This document shows, piece by piece, positions 10,038 to 19,979 of a stretch of DNA of 64,000 nt (positions within the stretch are counted from its first letter, which is position 1; each line of letters opens with the position of its first letter). This DNA comes from Methylacidiphilum kamchatkense Kam1. GTDB lineage: Bacteria; Verrucomicrobiota; Verrucomicrobiia; Methylacidiphilales; Methylacidiphilaceae. Made by a program: the position numbers and the translations under genes. The notes beneath the pieces were generated by a model that saw only the letters and a program-made list of their open reading frames with translations, did not search any database and was not told where the DNA came from. The DNA is taken from positions 1,798,001 through 1,862,000 of the forward strand of contig NZ_CP037899.1 in the NCBI RefSeq assembly GCF_007475525.1, read 5' to 3'.

Positions 10038-11176
10038 ATTTCCTACTTCTTAACAAGAAAGAGGCACAAGCCAAAAAAAATAGAAAATTGGCTTTACAAT
10101 TTTTAAAAGACTTTCGAAGAAAGTTTAATTATCGCAAAGACTTACTTAACGAAAGTCAAATCAAACAAGTTCAAGATTATTTCCAAAGGTTTCAATCTGT
10201 CATTCATGCTCACAAGAATAGTAATCTAGAGGCACTCGTGGAGGAAGGAGAAAAATTATTTCATCTTCTTTTTCCTGAATCAAAGTGGGCTGGATGGAAA
10301 GAAAACATCGAAGTGCTTTTCGTAGCGCTAGTGGTCGCTTTAGCTATCCGGGCTTATTTTTTGCAACCTTTTAAAATTCCTACAGACTCCATGAAACCGA
10401 CGCTGTACGGAATCCAGGTTATCGAAAGAAACGAAAAACCTCCAAATTTCATCCAAAGGCTTGTGGATTTTATTCTTCTTGGCAAAAGCTACCATAGCCT
10501 TTCTTTAAAAAAAGGAGGAACACTCGAAAAAATCGAAGGAGGGAAGTTTTTGTTTTTTGAATACTCTAAACTTACCTTCGATAGTGGAGAACAGTCTTAC
10601 CTCTGGACTAATCCTCACCTTTTAGAGTATAAGCTTGGCGTTCGTCCTGGTTTGTCCTTCGAGCCCAAAAACCATGTCTTGAATTTTGAAGTAGATACAG
10701 GAGATCAAGTCCTCGTCAATAAATTGATCTACCATTTTCGTCCTCCCAAACGGGGAGAGGTTATCGTATTTAAAACAACTGGGATAGAGGGAATTGAGGC
10801 TAATCTGCGACTCCAAGGAATCGAAGGCTCTCAATACTATATCAAAAGATGCGTAGGGATCTGGGGCGATACACTCCAAATTCGGCCTCCATTTTTATTG
10901 ATCAATGGATCCGCGACTCCCCCTAATCAGATGATGGCAAAAATTGAATCGCAAAAAGATGGCTATCAAGGCTATGTCATTTTACCTAATCAACAATATT
11001 TAGTCGATCCAACCGAAACCTATACTGTTCCACCACTATGCCTGTGGGCGATGGGGGATAACAGTCCTGATAGTCTCGACAGTAGATTTTGGGGGCCTGT
11101 GCCCATGCAAAATCTTGTGGGCACCGGATTTATTGTCTACTGGCCTTTCAATAAAAGATGGGGAATAATCCATTAA
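10034..11176 (+). CDS. lepB: Signal peptidase I
   Basis: This membrane serine protease removes signal peptides from exported proteins. The catalytic Ser119 is in PTDSMKP and follows a single transmembrane helix (about residues 95-113). The general-base Lys271 is in YIKRCVGIWGD, and the C-terminal box reads MGDNSPDSLDSRFWG. The protein is long for the family at 380 residues: a roughly 90-residue charged N-terminal region precedes the membrane helix, and about 150 residues separate Ser from Lys. Its ATG overlaps the lepA stop by four bases. All catalytic residues are present, so it should be active. Confidence 0.95.
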   Translation: MNFLLLNKKEAQAKKNRKLALQFLKDFRRKFNYRKDLLNESQIKQVQDYFQRFQSVIHAHKNSNLEALVEEGEKLFHLLFPESKWAGWKENIEVLFVALVVALAIRAYFLQPFKIPTDSMKPTLYGIQVIERNEKPPNFIQRLVDFILLGKSYHSLSLKKGGTLEKIEGGKFLFFEYSKLTFDSGEQSYLWTNPHLLEYKLGVRPGLSFEPKNHVLNFEVDTGDQVLVNKLIYHFRPPKRGEVIVFKTTGIEGIEANLRLQGIEGSQYYIKRCVGIWGDTLQIRPPFLLINGSATPPNQMMAKIESQKDGYQGYVILPNQQYLVDPTETYTVPPLCLWAMGDNSPDSLDSRFWGPVPMQNLVGTGFIVYWPFNKRWGIIH

Positions 11177-11222
11177 CAAAACAGATTGGCAATCAAAGCT
11201 AGAAGTGCAGAAAGAAAGAAAA

Positions 11223-11342
11223 CTATAAAAGATAACTTTTTCTTTTTTTATAATAGCTCCATACAGCAAAGCCAAGGCCAGCTATAGCTATAGAAGACAC
11301 AGCTGCTGCTCCGATACAAACAGAACTCAATCCCAAAAACAT
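11223..11342 (-). CDS. Possible small single-span membrane protein (39 residues)
   Basis: A short reading frame starts at ATG 11342 and ends at TAG 11223. Its product begins MFLGLSSVCIGAA, continues as an unbroken Ala/Ile/Gly/Val-rich stretch long enough to cross a membrane, and ends with a basic tail (YYKKRKSYLL). This gives an N-out, C-in topology by the positive-inside rule. Only a weak purine-rich sequence lies before the start. The frame fills much of the gap between lepB and the universal stress gene on the opposite strand. I do not recognise a family, and it may be chance. Confidence 0.35.
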   Translation of the reverse strand: MFLGLSSVCIGAAAVSSIAIAGLGFAVWSYYKKRKSYLL

Positions 11343-11443
11343 TCTATTCTATTAGCTGTTTTTTCTAGATCGTATATTTTTTTTAAAGAAGTGCACAAAA
11401 AAAATTATTTCTCTCTATGCGAATATAGCCATTTTTTAATTTC

Positions 11444-11908
11444 ATGTACAAAACGATCCTTTTAGCCCTGGAAAATAATGAAAAAGATTTCCCAATCATT
11501 GCTCATGTAAAAGAGCTTGCTTTTTTTCTCAAAGCCAAAGTCTATCTTCTCCATGTCATGGCGGGTTTTGCCTTCCCATTTCCTGGATATGAATCATGGA
11601 CGGTGGTTTCTAACGAAACGGTCGAAAACAGTATGGCTAAAGAAATGGCCATCAATAAAGAAAAATTAATGGCAGTAGCCAAGCTTTTCCAAGAAAAAGG
11701 CATCGATACCGAAATCATCATCCAATATGGAGATGCCGCAAGTCATATTGCTGAGGTCTCCATAGAAAAAAAAGTCGATTTGATAGTTATGGGAAGCCAT
11801 TGCCATGGCTTAGTAGGATCAATTTTTTGGGGCTCTACAGCCATTCCTGTAAGGAAGAAAGCAAAAGCTCCTATTTTATTGATTCGCTCGACTTCAGAAG
11901 AATCCTAA
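11444..11908 (+). CDS. Universal stress protein (UspA family)
   Basis: This is a single-domain, 154-residue universal stress protein. The N-terminal MYKTILLALE strand and the C-terminal nucleotide-binding motif GSHCHGLVGSIFWGSTA match the G-2x-G-9x-G(S/T) pattern of ATP-binding Usp proteins. Such proteins act in the cytoplasm during stress or growth arrest; their targets are generally not known. The gene is convergent with fhs, with only 30 bases between the two stop codons and no obvious terminator hairpin there. Confidence 0.92.
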   Translation: MYKTILLALENNEKDFPIIAHVKELAFFLKAKVYLLHVMAGFAFPFPGYESWTVVSNETVENSMAKEMAINKEKLMAVAKLFQEKGIDTEIIIQYGDAASHIAEVSIEKKVDLIVMGSHCHGLVGSIFWGSTAIPVRKKAKAPILLIRSTSEES

Positions 11909-11938
11909 AACAACGAAAAGAAAACCGATGAAAAAAGT

Positions 11939-13626
11939 TTAAATTGTTCCGATGATATTACCATCCGCATCGATGTCGATAAAACTGGAAGATGGGACTT
12001 TGGGCAAGCCTGGCATCGTGTTGATCTCCCCACACAAAACAAGAATGTATTTTGCCCCTGTAGCCGCTCTGATTTCTCTAACATAAAAATGGTGTCCTTC
12101 AGGTGCCCCTTTTAGATTGGGATCAACAGAAAATGAATATTGCGTTTTAGCCATACATAGGGGAAATGGGCTAGTCCCTCTTCTTCAATCCTTTTTATTT
12201 CATTATAAGCAGTAGGATGGAAGGAAAGATCTCCAGCTTTATAAATATTAAATGCGATCTTGCGAATCTTTTCGACAACAGAGTCTGAGTCTGCATAGCT
12301 AAACTTACAATTGCTTTTATGGAGGCTACTTTTTTCGATCACTTTCTTTGCAAGATCCATAGCCCCTAACCCTCCCTGCTGCCAATGATTGCATAGGACA
12401 AAGGAATGTCCCATGTCAGTAAGTTTTTCCCCAAGCCAATCGATTTCCTCTTCACTATCAACGCTAAAACGGTTCAATCCAATGACTGCAGGAATTCCAA
12501 AGCCTTCTTCTACAATCTCAATATGCCTCAAAAGATTAGGTAGTCCCTTTTCTAAAAAGGCTAAGTCTTTTTTTGCCAAGGATTCCAACTCCATCCCTCC
12601 ATGATACTTTAAAGCACGGATAGTCGTGACTATCACCGCACAGTCTGGGCTTAAACCACTCTGCCGGCATAGTATGTTAACGAATTTTTCTCCCCCTAGA
12701 TCACTTCCAAATCCTGCTTCAGTAACCACCCAATCCGAAAGCCGCAAGGCCGTATGCAACGACATCACCGAACTGCATCCATGGGCAATATTACCAAAAG
12801 GTCCCCCATGCACAAAAACTGGATTATTTTCCAAAGTTTGGACAAGATTTGGTTTGAGAGCATGCACTAGTAGAGCCGACATAGCCCCGGCAGCTTCAAG
12901 ATCTTCGGCCGTAACCTTTGTGTCATTCCATCTGCGACCAACTTGGATGTTGGCTAACCTTTCTCTCAAATCCATGTAAGATTGCGAAAGGCACAATATG
13001 GCCATCAATTCAGATGCCGCTACGATGTCAAAAAAAGAGACTCTGGGAAAAGATTTTCTGCTTTCTAACCCTACAAGGATTTTTCGCAAAGACCTGTCAT
13101 TCAAATCCAATACCCTTCCCCAGCTTACCTTTCTTGGATCAATACCTAAGGCATTACCCTGATAAAGATGGTTGTCTATCAAGGCAGCCAAAAGATTATG
13201 TGCGGCCGCCACTGCCGCAAAATCACCAGTAAAATGAAGGTTTATCTCTTCTCTTGGAACAACTTGTGCAAGGCCCGCTCCGGTGGCTGCACCTTTCACT
13301 CCAAAAATGGGGCCCATCGATGGCTCCCTCAAACAAAGGATGGCTTTTTGACCTAATCGATTGAATCCATCCGTAAGACCAATTGCTGTGGTCGTTTTTC
13401 CTTCCCCTGCAGGAGTAGGAGTTGTAGCCGTTACCAAAATGAGCTTGCCTCGCTTTGGCTGAGAAAAGAGTTCTTTTAAATATTGCCATGATATTTTGGC
13501 AATAAAATGTCCGTAACATTCAATGGATCCTGAAGGAATATCAATTCTTTTTGCTATTTCTTCGATTGCTAAAAGTTTTTTTTCTCGCGCTATCTTTAAA
13601 TCTGGAGAAAAGCGTATTTCTTTCAC
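11939..13626 (-). CDS. fhs: Formate--tetrahydrofolate ligase, apparent frameshift near the 3' end
   Basis: This enzyme makes 10-formyl-THF from formate, ATP and THF, feeding one-carbon metabolism. The ATP loop TPTPAGEGKTTT and the segments REPSMGP and FVHGGPFGNIAHG are intact. The first frame ends at GLAHFP followed by unrelated residues. The expected CMAKTQYSFS continues in a second frame to the natural end (GLPKVPSSSF...). One missing C in the coding-strand CCCC run (plus strand about 12161-12164) explains the switch. Corrected length is about 562 residues, normal for the family. The start is the GTG at 13626. In a methylotroph or methanotroph this enzyme would link formate oxidation and assimilation (inference). 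Confidence 0.92.
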
Positions 13627-13926
13627 AATAATTGATTCTGGATTTTCTCAAACCATGCCATGCTTGAAAAAATCTCTTTTGTTTACTTTTTTCTTTGCCT
13701 TTATTTTTTCATTCTATCCCAGTTATTTTCAAGAAAATATAGTTCTTTCAGTACTATCCTTCAGTACTATCTACCGATGAAAGCTAAAGCGGCTTCTAAG
13801 CATTTGGCTATTGGGTGAACGAAAATACCCCCCAAGGGATGTATTTTGTACTTGAGAAGGTAATCTATTGCACCTAGAATCTAAGAAGTTTTTTTATATA
13901 CTTTTATTTTAAGCAAGTAAAAAAAA

Positions 13927-15840
13927 GTGAGATTATTTAGTAGTTTATCAGAACTCGAACGGAAAAAGCTAATAGAGGAAAGGAAAAAGAGTTCGTTATA
14001 TTGGAAAATTATCCATCTGTTAGGCTCTCTTCGGTTAGCGATTGTTCTTCTTTTATCGATCGCTTTAGGCTGTGCAATAGCAACAATTGTAGAATCTAGG
14101 TTAGATACTCAGGTTGCTCAGTTTTATATCTACAAATCTCCCTGGTTTTTTGGCTGGCTTATTATACTTTGCATCAATCTTTTTGCGGTGACATTGACCC
14201 GGATTCCATGGAAAAAAAGACATATTGGCTTTATTGTCACCCACTATGGGATTATCATTCTTTTGATCGGTGCTTTGATTGGACTGCAAAAAGGCTTTGA
14301 GGGATTTATAACTTTGGAAGCTGGTGGGATACCAAAAAACAGATTAACATCTAAAGAGACGGTCCTTTTAGTGCAAAATCCCATCCTGAAGGAAATCGAA
14401 GAATATAGATTTCCTGCAGAACTCTGGAGACCTTCATCCAAGGCTCCACGATCCATTGACATTCCTGGAACAGGACTGAAGTTTTATACCGATGATTATG
14501 CCAAAGAACTATTTCTAAGTGAAAATTTATCTCCTCAACAAAATTCTGGAAGCCCAGGTGTCCTTATTGAGTTGAAAAGCAAAATGGCCAACCAAAAGTT
14601 CACCTATGTGCTATTGAAGAACGATCCTTCTAGGTGGTATGAAGATTTTTTTGGAATGGCAAGAATTGAAATGAAAGAGCCATCCGACTCGGATGGAGAG
14701 ACTTTCCACGAATCGGCAGTCCTTTTTGCCAATGCCCCCGATCAATCTGTCATCCATGCTCATGAAGGGGTCAATTCAACTTACAAGTATTTTCTTCTGT
14801 GGGATAACCCTTCTCCATCGAATAGATCGCTTTATGTTGTGGCTATCAGCCAGGATGGAGAAAAAAGGGCTTGGCCATTGAATGAAATCATGCAGAAGGT
14901 GGTCGATCTTCCAGGAGAGGGAAAAATGGAAGTGGCTGAGTATTGGCCAAATTTTTCGATAAAAGAGGGGAAACCCACCTCTTTATCTGGAGAACCTCTT
15001 AATCCAGCCATCCTTGTGCATGTGTACTGGCAACAGAATCGCACCCAAAAATTGGTTTTTAGGATATGGGATTCTCCTAATGGAACGATCAATTACCAGC
15101 TGCTTCGAAATGGAAAATCCTATCAGGAAGGACAAATGGCTATTGGCAAAACCTTCCTTTTAGGATGGGCAGACTGGTCAGCCACCCTACTGCGCTATGA
15201 ACCTTCGGCCACTATCACCAGTGAAATTCAAAAGCAAAGACTTTCTCAAGCCAATATCGCTCAGGTCCTTCCTCCGGGAATCCATGGTTGGATAGAAGAC
15301 AAACAAACTAAGGAAAAATCCCAAGCCCTTTGGATCCTCTCGGGATATCCACAAAGTTTTGTACTAAACAATATTCCCTTACAAATTAGTTTTGGTTTTA
15401 AGGTAATCTCCTTGCCATTTTTTGTATCCCTGGAAAAATTTGAAGTTCCAAGAAATGAAGGTTCTGACGCTCCTTCAGATTTTATCAGCACCCTTAAGTT
15501 TGAAGATCCAAAAACTAAAAAAATTGTCATTGGAAAGGCTCACATGAATTATCCCGCTTCCTATCCTGGAGGATTTTGGAGATCAGTCTTAGGGCTTAAC
15601 TACAAGTTTTCTCAATCCTCGTGGAACCCACAAGATTTGAACGAAAGCACTTTACAGGTTCTTTATGATCCTGGCTGGCCTTTCAAGTGGATAGGCTCTC
15701 TTATGATCTGCATTGGTATTTTAACCATGTTTTTTATTAGTCCAAAACCTCCTGTCGTTCTAGATAAAGAAGAGAGTGCGGGAGCAAAAACCGACGAAAA
15801 GGCGGCTTGTTCAACGCTTAACTCCCGTTCCCTCTCTTAG
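13927..15840 (+). CDS. resB: ResB-like cytochrome c biogenesis protein
   Basis: This is a System II (Ccs) cytochrome c maturation protein, ResB/Ccs1 family, 637 residues. Three N-terminal hydrophobic segments (about residues 35-55, 72-92 and 100-120; the first contains LGSLRLAIVLLLS) are followed by a large periplasmic domain and a last membrane span near residue 600. This is the ResB topology. The partner CcsA/ResC is not adjacent. The start is GTG at 13927, chosen because the charged N-terminus fits and no ATG precedes the first helix. It may be co-transcribed with pheS, 46 bases downstream. Confidence 0.85.
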   Translation: MRLFSSLSELERKKLIEERKKSSLYWKIIHLLGSLRLAIVLLLSIALGCAIATIVESRLDTQVAQFYIYKSPWFFGWLIILCINLFAVTLTRIPWKKRHIGFIVTHYGIIILLIGALIGLQKGFEGFITLEAGGIPKNRLTSKETVLLVQNPILKEIEEYRFPAELWRPSSKAPRSIDIPGTGLKFYTDDYAKELFLSENLSPQQNSGSPGVLIELKSKMANQKFTYVLLKNDPSRWYEDFFGMARIEMKEPSDSDGETFHESAVLFANAPDQSVIHAHEGVNSTYKYFLLWDNPSPSNRSLYVVAISQDGEKRAWPLNEIMQKVVDLPGEGKMEVAEYWPNFSIKEGKPTSLSGEPLNPAILVHVYWQQNRTQKLVFRIWDSPNGTINYQLLRNGKSYQEGQMAIGKTFLLGWADWSATLLRYEPSATITSEIQKQRLSQANIAQVLPPGIHGWIEDKQTKEKSQALWILSGYPQSFVLNNIPLQISFGFKVISLPFFVSLEKFEVPRNEGSDAPSDFISTLKFEDPKTKKIVIGKAHMNYPASYPGGFWRSVLGLNYKFSQSSWNPQDLNESTLQVLYDPGWPFKWIGSLMICIGILTMFFISPKPPVVLDKEESAGAKTDEKAACSTLNSRSLS

Positions 15841-15886
15841 ATTTCTTTCATACCAAAATATTGCCATGAATGTTTGATACCCTCCT

Positions 15887-16939
15887 ATGGATAAAGAATT
15901 AGAAATTTTAGAAAAAAGTTTTTCCGAAGAGCTTGAAGCCATCACTACAAAGGAAGCGATCGAGTCCCTGCGGATCAAATATTTTGGACGCAGGGGGATA
16001 GTTTCCACTTTACTGGAAAAAATAGGCCAACTACCCAAAGAAAGTAGACCAATAGTAGGCAAAAAACTAAACGAGCTCAAATCGAAACTGCTGGAGAGTC
16101 TACACAAAAAGGAAATTTCCTTATCTACTGCTGATTCCTTTGCGCAGTCTGCTTTTCCATCACCATCCTTTGCCGATAATACACTGCCCGGTAGACCCTA
16201 TCTTTCTGGCACACTGCATCCGGTTTCTATTGCTCTAAAAAAAATTATCGAGATTTTCCAAAGAATCGGCTTTACAATCGAATGTGGCCCCGAAATTGAA
16301 AGCGAATACAACAATTTTGATGCATTAAATATTCCTTTAGGGCATCCTGCTCGGAATGAACAAGATACCTTTTATATCAAAGAAAACCTAAGCCTTGAAG
16401 ACAATTCTCCTGGTAGACTCCTCCTCCGACCTCAAACTTCTCCAGTCCAGATACGGGTCATGAAAAAAAACCAACTGCCTATCCGCATGATTGCTCCTGG
16501 AAGATGTTACAGACGAGACGAAATCGATGCCACCCATTCGATCGTTTTCTGGCAGGTCGAAGGGTTAGTGGTTGATAAAGGAATTAGTCTTGCCGATCTC
16601 AAAGGAACCCTCGAATATTTTTTTAGAGAGCTTTTAGGAAATCAGTTGCAATTTCGATTTAGGCCTCACTATTTTCCATTTACTGAACCAAGTTTCGAAG
16701 TAGATGGGGCCATTGCTACGCAGGAGGGAGAAGCACCCAGATGGCTTGAGCTATGTGGTTGTGGGATGGTCCATCCAAAAGTATTTTTAAATATGGGAAT
16801 AGATCCAGAAGTATATTCTGGATTTGCTTTTGGCTTCGGCATTGAAAGATACTTGATGGTTGTCCATAAGGTGCCGGATCTGAGATTGTTCTCCGAAAAT
16901 GATTTTCGGTTTTTAAAGAATTTAAGTCCTTCCTTTTAA
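15887..16939 (+). CDS. pheS: Phenylalanine--tRNA ligase alpha subunit
   Basis: This is the catalytic alpha subunit of the alpha2-beta2 phenylalanyl-tRNA synthetase. The 350-residue protein has an N-terminal coiled-coil tRNA-binding arm (about residues 1-90) and a class II catalytic core. Motif 2 lies in RMIAPGRCYRRDEIDATH and motif 3 in GFAFGFGIERYLM. The segment FRPHYFPFTEPS is typical of PheS. The beta subunit pheT, often next to pheS, is not here; ileS follows instead, 43 bases downstream. Confidence 0.96.
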   Translation: MDKELEILEKSFSEELEAITTKEAIESLRIKYFGRRGIVSTLLEKIGQLPKESRPIVGKKLNELKSKLLESLHKKEISLSTADSFAQSAFPSPSFADNTLPGRPYLSGTLHPVSIALKKIIEIFQRIGFTIECGPEIESEYNNFDALNIPLGHPARNEQDTFYIKENLSLEDNSPGRLLLRPQTSPVQIRVMKKNQLPIRMIAPGRCYRRDEIDATHSIVFWQVEGLVVDKGISLADLKGTLEYFFRELLGNQLQFRFRPHYFPFTEPSFEVDGAIATQEGEAPRWLELCGCGMVHPKVFLNMGIDPEVYSGFAFGFGIERYLMVVHKVPDLRLFSENDFRFLKNLSPSF

Positions 16940-16982
16940 AGGAATGGGAACTTTTAGAACCATTTTTTAAAGAGGATTTTCC

Positions 16983-19688
16983 ATGGATTACAGTCTTACT
17001 GTCTTATTACCAAAAACAGAGTTTCCAATGAAAGCCGACCTTCCCAAAAGGGAGCCTCAATGGCTCGAAGTATGGGAAAAAGAAAAGGTCTATGCAACCC
17101 TTTTGGAACTGAGAAAAAACAGTCCTAAGTTCATTCTTCATGATGGGCCTCCTTTTGCCAACGGCAAAGCTCATATGGGAAGTGGGTTGAACAAAATACT
17201 CAAAGACATTGTTCTTAAATCTAAAAACATGTTTGGCTTTCACTGTCCTTATATTCCTGGGTGGGATTGTCATGGGCTACCAATTGAACACAAGGTGATG
17301 AGCGAGACCCCCTCCTTATCCAATGATCCCCCTACCATTCGGAAAAAGTGTCAGGAATATGCCAAGCGATGGATAGAAGTACAAAAAGAACAGTTCAAGC
17401 GGCTTGGCGTATTAGGAGCATGGGATAATCCTTACATCACCATGGATCCTCATTACGAAGCCAATGAGCTAAGACTTTTTGCTGAACTAGTCGAAAAAAA
17501 ATTAGTGTACCGAGGGTTGCGTCCAGTCTTTTGGAGTATTGGCTGTAAAACGGCCCTTGCCGAAGCTGAAGTAGAATATCAGAAAAAGGAAGACATCTCC
17601 ATCTATGTGGAATTTCCTGTTTCTGAGATGAGCTGCAAAGAAGCAGGTTTGCCTCAAGGATCCTCTTTTCTTGTTTGGACAACGACTCCATGGACCTTGC
17701 CTGCAAACTTAGCTTTAGCAGTAAACCCTGATTTGTCTTATGATTTAAGGAGCGTAGGCAGCAAACATATTATCGTTTCTTCCAAGCTGGCACCCACAAT
17801 TCCTAAACTAGCTGAATCGACTCTAATCCTTTCTTTTTCTAAAGGCAAAAAACTAGCAGGGATGCAATATGTTCATCCGCTTCTCCCTAGATGTGGGAAA
17901 GTCTACGCAGCTGATTTTGTCAGTGAAGAAACCGGTAGTGGGATTGTCCATATTGCTCCAGGCCATGGAATGGAAGATTACCAACTGGGGGTCGATAAAG
18001 GATTAGCAGTATTTTCTCCGGTGGATGATTTAGGAAGATTCACAAAAGAATGCGGCATAGAAAAGATCGTTGGGATGAATGTTTTCGATGCCAATCCCAT
18101 TCTGTGTGATATGCTCGAAGAAAAAGGGCTTTTATGGGCAAAAAAACTCTACATCCATGATTATCCATTTTGTTGGCGCTCCAAAACCCCTATTATCTTT
18201 CGGTCTGTGCCCCAATGGTTCATCAATATTGAAGCGTTCAAAATCCAAGCCCTCCAGGAGATTGAAAAGGTTCAATGGATCCCTAAGCGAGGTGAAAACA
18301 GGATCAAAGGAGCTGTTGAAAGCCGCAAAGATTGGTGTATTTCCAGGCAAAGATACTGGGGAGTCCCCATCCCGGTTTTTTACAGAAAAGATGGTGAGCC
18401 GCTTCTAGATCCAAAAATTATCAGACGTTTTGCCGACATGGTCGAAGTGCAAGGAACCGATTTATGGTTCCAACTAGATTCAGAAGAGCTCAGAAAAAAG
18501 TTTGAGGTTCCGACTGGCTACGAAAAAGGAATGGATACGCTCGATGTCTGGATAGATTCAGGCTCAAGCCATTTTGCAGTACTTGTACCGAGGGGAGAAA
18601 ATCCTGCTGATCTGTATCTGGAAGGAAGCGATCAACATCGCGGTTGGTTTCAATCTTCCCTGCTGCTTGGAGTGGCATCGAAAGGAAAGGCACCGTTTAA
18701 ATCCGTGCTTACTCATGGATTTGTGGTTGATCTGGATGGTAAAAAACTTTCCAAATCCTCAGGTGCTAAAGACTTATCTGAACAGATAAAAGAATATGGA
18801 GCTGATCTTCTTCGGCTTTGGGTGGCCAGTGAAGAATTTTCAGAAGACGTTCCCTTTTCCAAGGAAATATTTTCTAGACTCTCTGATTCTTATAGACTGA
18901 TTAGGAATAGCCTGAGGATCCTTTTAGGCAATCTCTTTGATTTCGATCCTACCATTCATTCGGTCCCCAAAGATGAGCTGTTGGAAATCGATAGGTATTT
19001 TGATTTGTGCGTCGATCAACTAATTAAAAAAACTAAAGCCTCCTATGCCAACTATGAATTTCCACAGGTCTATCAATCTTTAGTTCGATTTTGTTCTGTT
19101 GAGCTATCGAGTTTTTACATCGATATCCTAAAAGATAGGTTGTACTGCGATGGGAAAAACTGGCTTTCAAGAAGGTCAGCACAAACCGTCTTGCACCGAG
19201 CCTTTGAATCTCTTGTTAAACTGCTTGCTCCTATTATCCCTTTTACCGCCGAAGAAGCATGGCGAGTTTTTGGGAAAAAGCGTTCGATCCATCTTGAGCT
19301 TTTCCCTACCGAAAAAGACGAACAGGAGGGAACAGGCCTCGAGCAACGGTGGCAAAAAATATTGCGATTAAGGGATCTAGCCAATATTGAACTGGAGAAA
19401 GCTAGAAGAGAGAAGCGAATTGGGAAGAACTTAGAAGCAAAAGTAATCCTACATACGCATGAATTTGAAGAAAAAGATATTCCTATTTTAACAGAAGTAT
19501 TGCTGGTTTCGCAGCTGGAACTTTGCCGAGCAGAAAAAACGGAAATCGAGGTGATAAAGGCTCCAGGAGCAAAATGTCCGCGGTGCTGGAAATTCAGTCT
19601 TTTTGCTCAGAGGAATGAAGATCCTGAATTTCCACATGTATGCGAGAGATGCTTAAAAGTCCTGCAAGAAAAGGCGTATATTCGCTAG
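16983..19688 (+). CDS. ileS: Isoleucine--tRNA ligase
   Basis: This class I synthetase charges tRNA-Ile. The HIGH-type signature is GKAHMGSG within HDGPPFANGKAHMGSG, and the KMSKS-type signature is KKLSKSSG. The editing (CP1) domain contains the WTTTPWTLPAN motif. The C-terminal zinc site is present as CPRCWKF and CERC. At 901 residues it is slightly shorter than E. coli IleS. It follows pheS closely and is probably co-transcribed. No T-box or other leader is visible upstream. Confidence 0.97.
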   Translation: MDYSLTVLLPKTEFPMKADLPKREPQWLEVWEKEKVYATLLELRKNSPKFILHDGPPFANGKAHMGSGLNKILKDIVLKSKNMFGFHCPYIPGWDCHGLPIEHKVMSETPSLSNDPPTIRKKCQEYAKRWIEVQKEQFKRLGVLGAWDNPYITMDPHYEANELRLFAELVEKKLVYRGLRPVFWSIGCKTALAEAEVEYQKKEDISIYVEFPVSEMSCKEAGLPQGSSFLVWTTTPWTLPANLALAVNPDLSYDLRSVGSKHIIVSSKLAPTIPKLAESTLILSFSKGKKLAGMQYVHPLLPRCGKVYAADFVSEETGSGIVHIAPGHGMEDYQLGVDKGLAVFSPVDDLGRFTKECGIEKIVGMNVFDANPILCDMLEEKGLLWAKKLYIHDYPFCWRSKTPIIFRSVPQWFINIEAFKIQALQEIEKVQWIPKRGENRIKGAVESRKDWCISRQRYWGVPIPVFYRKDGEPLLDPKIIRRFADMVEVQGTDLWFQLDSEELRKKFEVPTGYEKGMDTLDVWIDSGSSHFAVLVPRGENPADLYLEGSDQHRGWFQSSLLLGVASKGKAPFKSVLTHGFVVDLDGKKLSKSSGAKDLSEQIKEYGADLLRLWVASEEFSEDVPFSKEIFSRLSDSYRLIRNSLRILLGNLFDFDPTIHSVPKDELLEIDRYFDLCVDQLIKKTKASYANYEFPQVYQSLVRFCSVELSSFYIDILKDRLYCDGKNWLSRRSAQTVLHRAFESLVKLLAPIIPFTAEEAWRVFGKKRSIHLELFPTEKDEQEGTGLEQRWQKILRLRDLANIELEKARREKRIGKNLEAKVILHTHEFEEKDIPILTEVLLVSQLELCRAEKTEIEVIKAPGAKCPRCWKFSLFAQRNEDPEFPHVCERCLKVLQEKAYIR

Positions 19689-19965
19689 CTAAGTTTGAAA
19701 AAAATAAAAAAAAAATGAAAACTTTTAGCAAAAAAGTGTTGATCAATCTATGAACCTTAATGTAAGTAAGTATTTGCTATAAATAAGATTTTGGAGAAAT
19801 GGATAGGAAAAATAAGAAAAAATTAGGTAACAATATTAGGGAAATAAAAAAATTTCTTATTTTTCCAAAATATTTTAGAAATTTGTTTGACATTTCTTGT
19901 AAATTTTGAAAAAAAGAAAACTTACAGAAAAGAATAGCATAAATGTTATTCCAAATATGAAAAAG

Positions 19966-19972
19966 AAGGAGG
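19966..19972 (+). promoter_or_regulatory. Strong Shine-Dalgarno of the outer-membrane protein gene
   Basis: AAGGAGG lies seven bases before the ATG at 19980. It is one of the clearest ribosome binding sites in the window and stands out against the weak sites of most neighbouring genes, consistent with a highly translated envelope protein. Confidence 0.75.
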
Positions 19973-19979
19973 ATATACT

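Noticed and set aside
12389-13356. Several plus-strand open frames opposite fhs
   Set aside because: They are antisense shadows of the conserved ligase frame.
13747-13772. 13-bp tandem repeat (TTCAGTACTATC) upstream of fhs
   Set aside because: Two short copies differing at the end, in an AT-rich gap; real but too short to interpret.
19887-19930. Sigma-70 promoter for the outer-membrane protein gene
   Set aside because: TTGACA at 19887 is a perfect -35, but no acceptable -10 hexamer lies 16-18 bases downstream, so I did not annotate a promoter.
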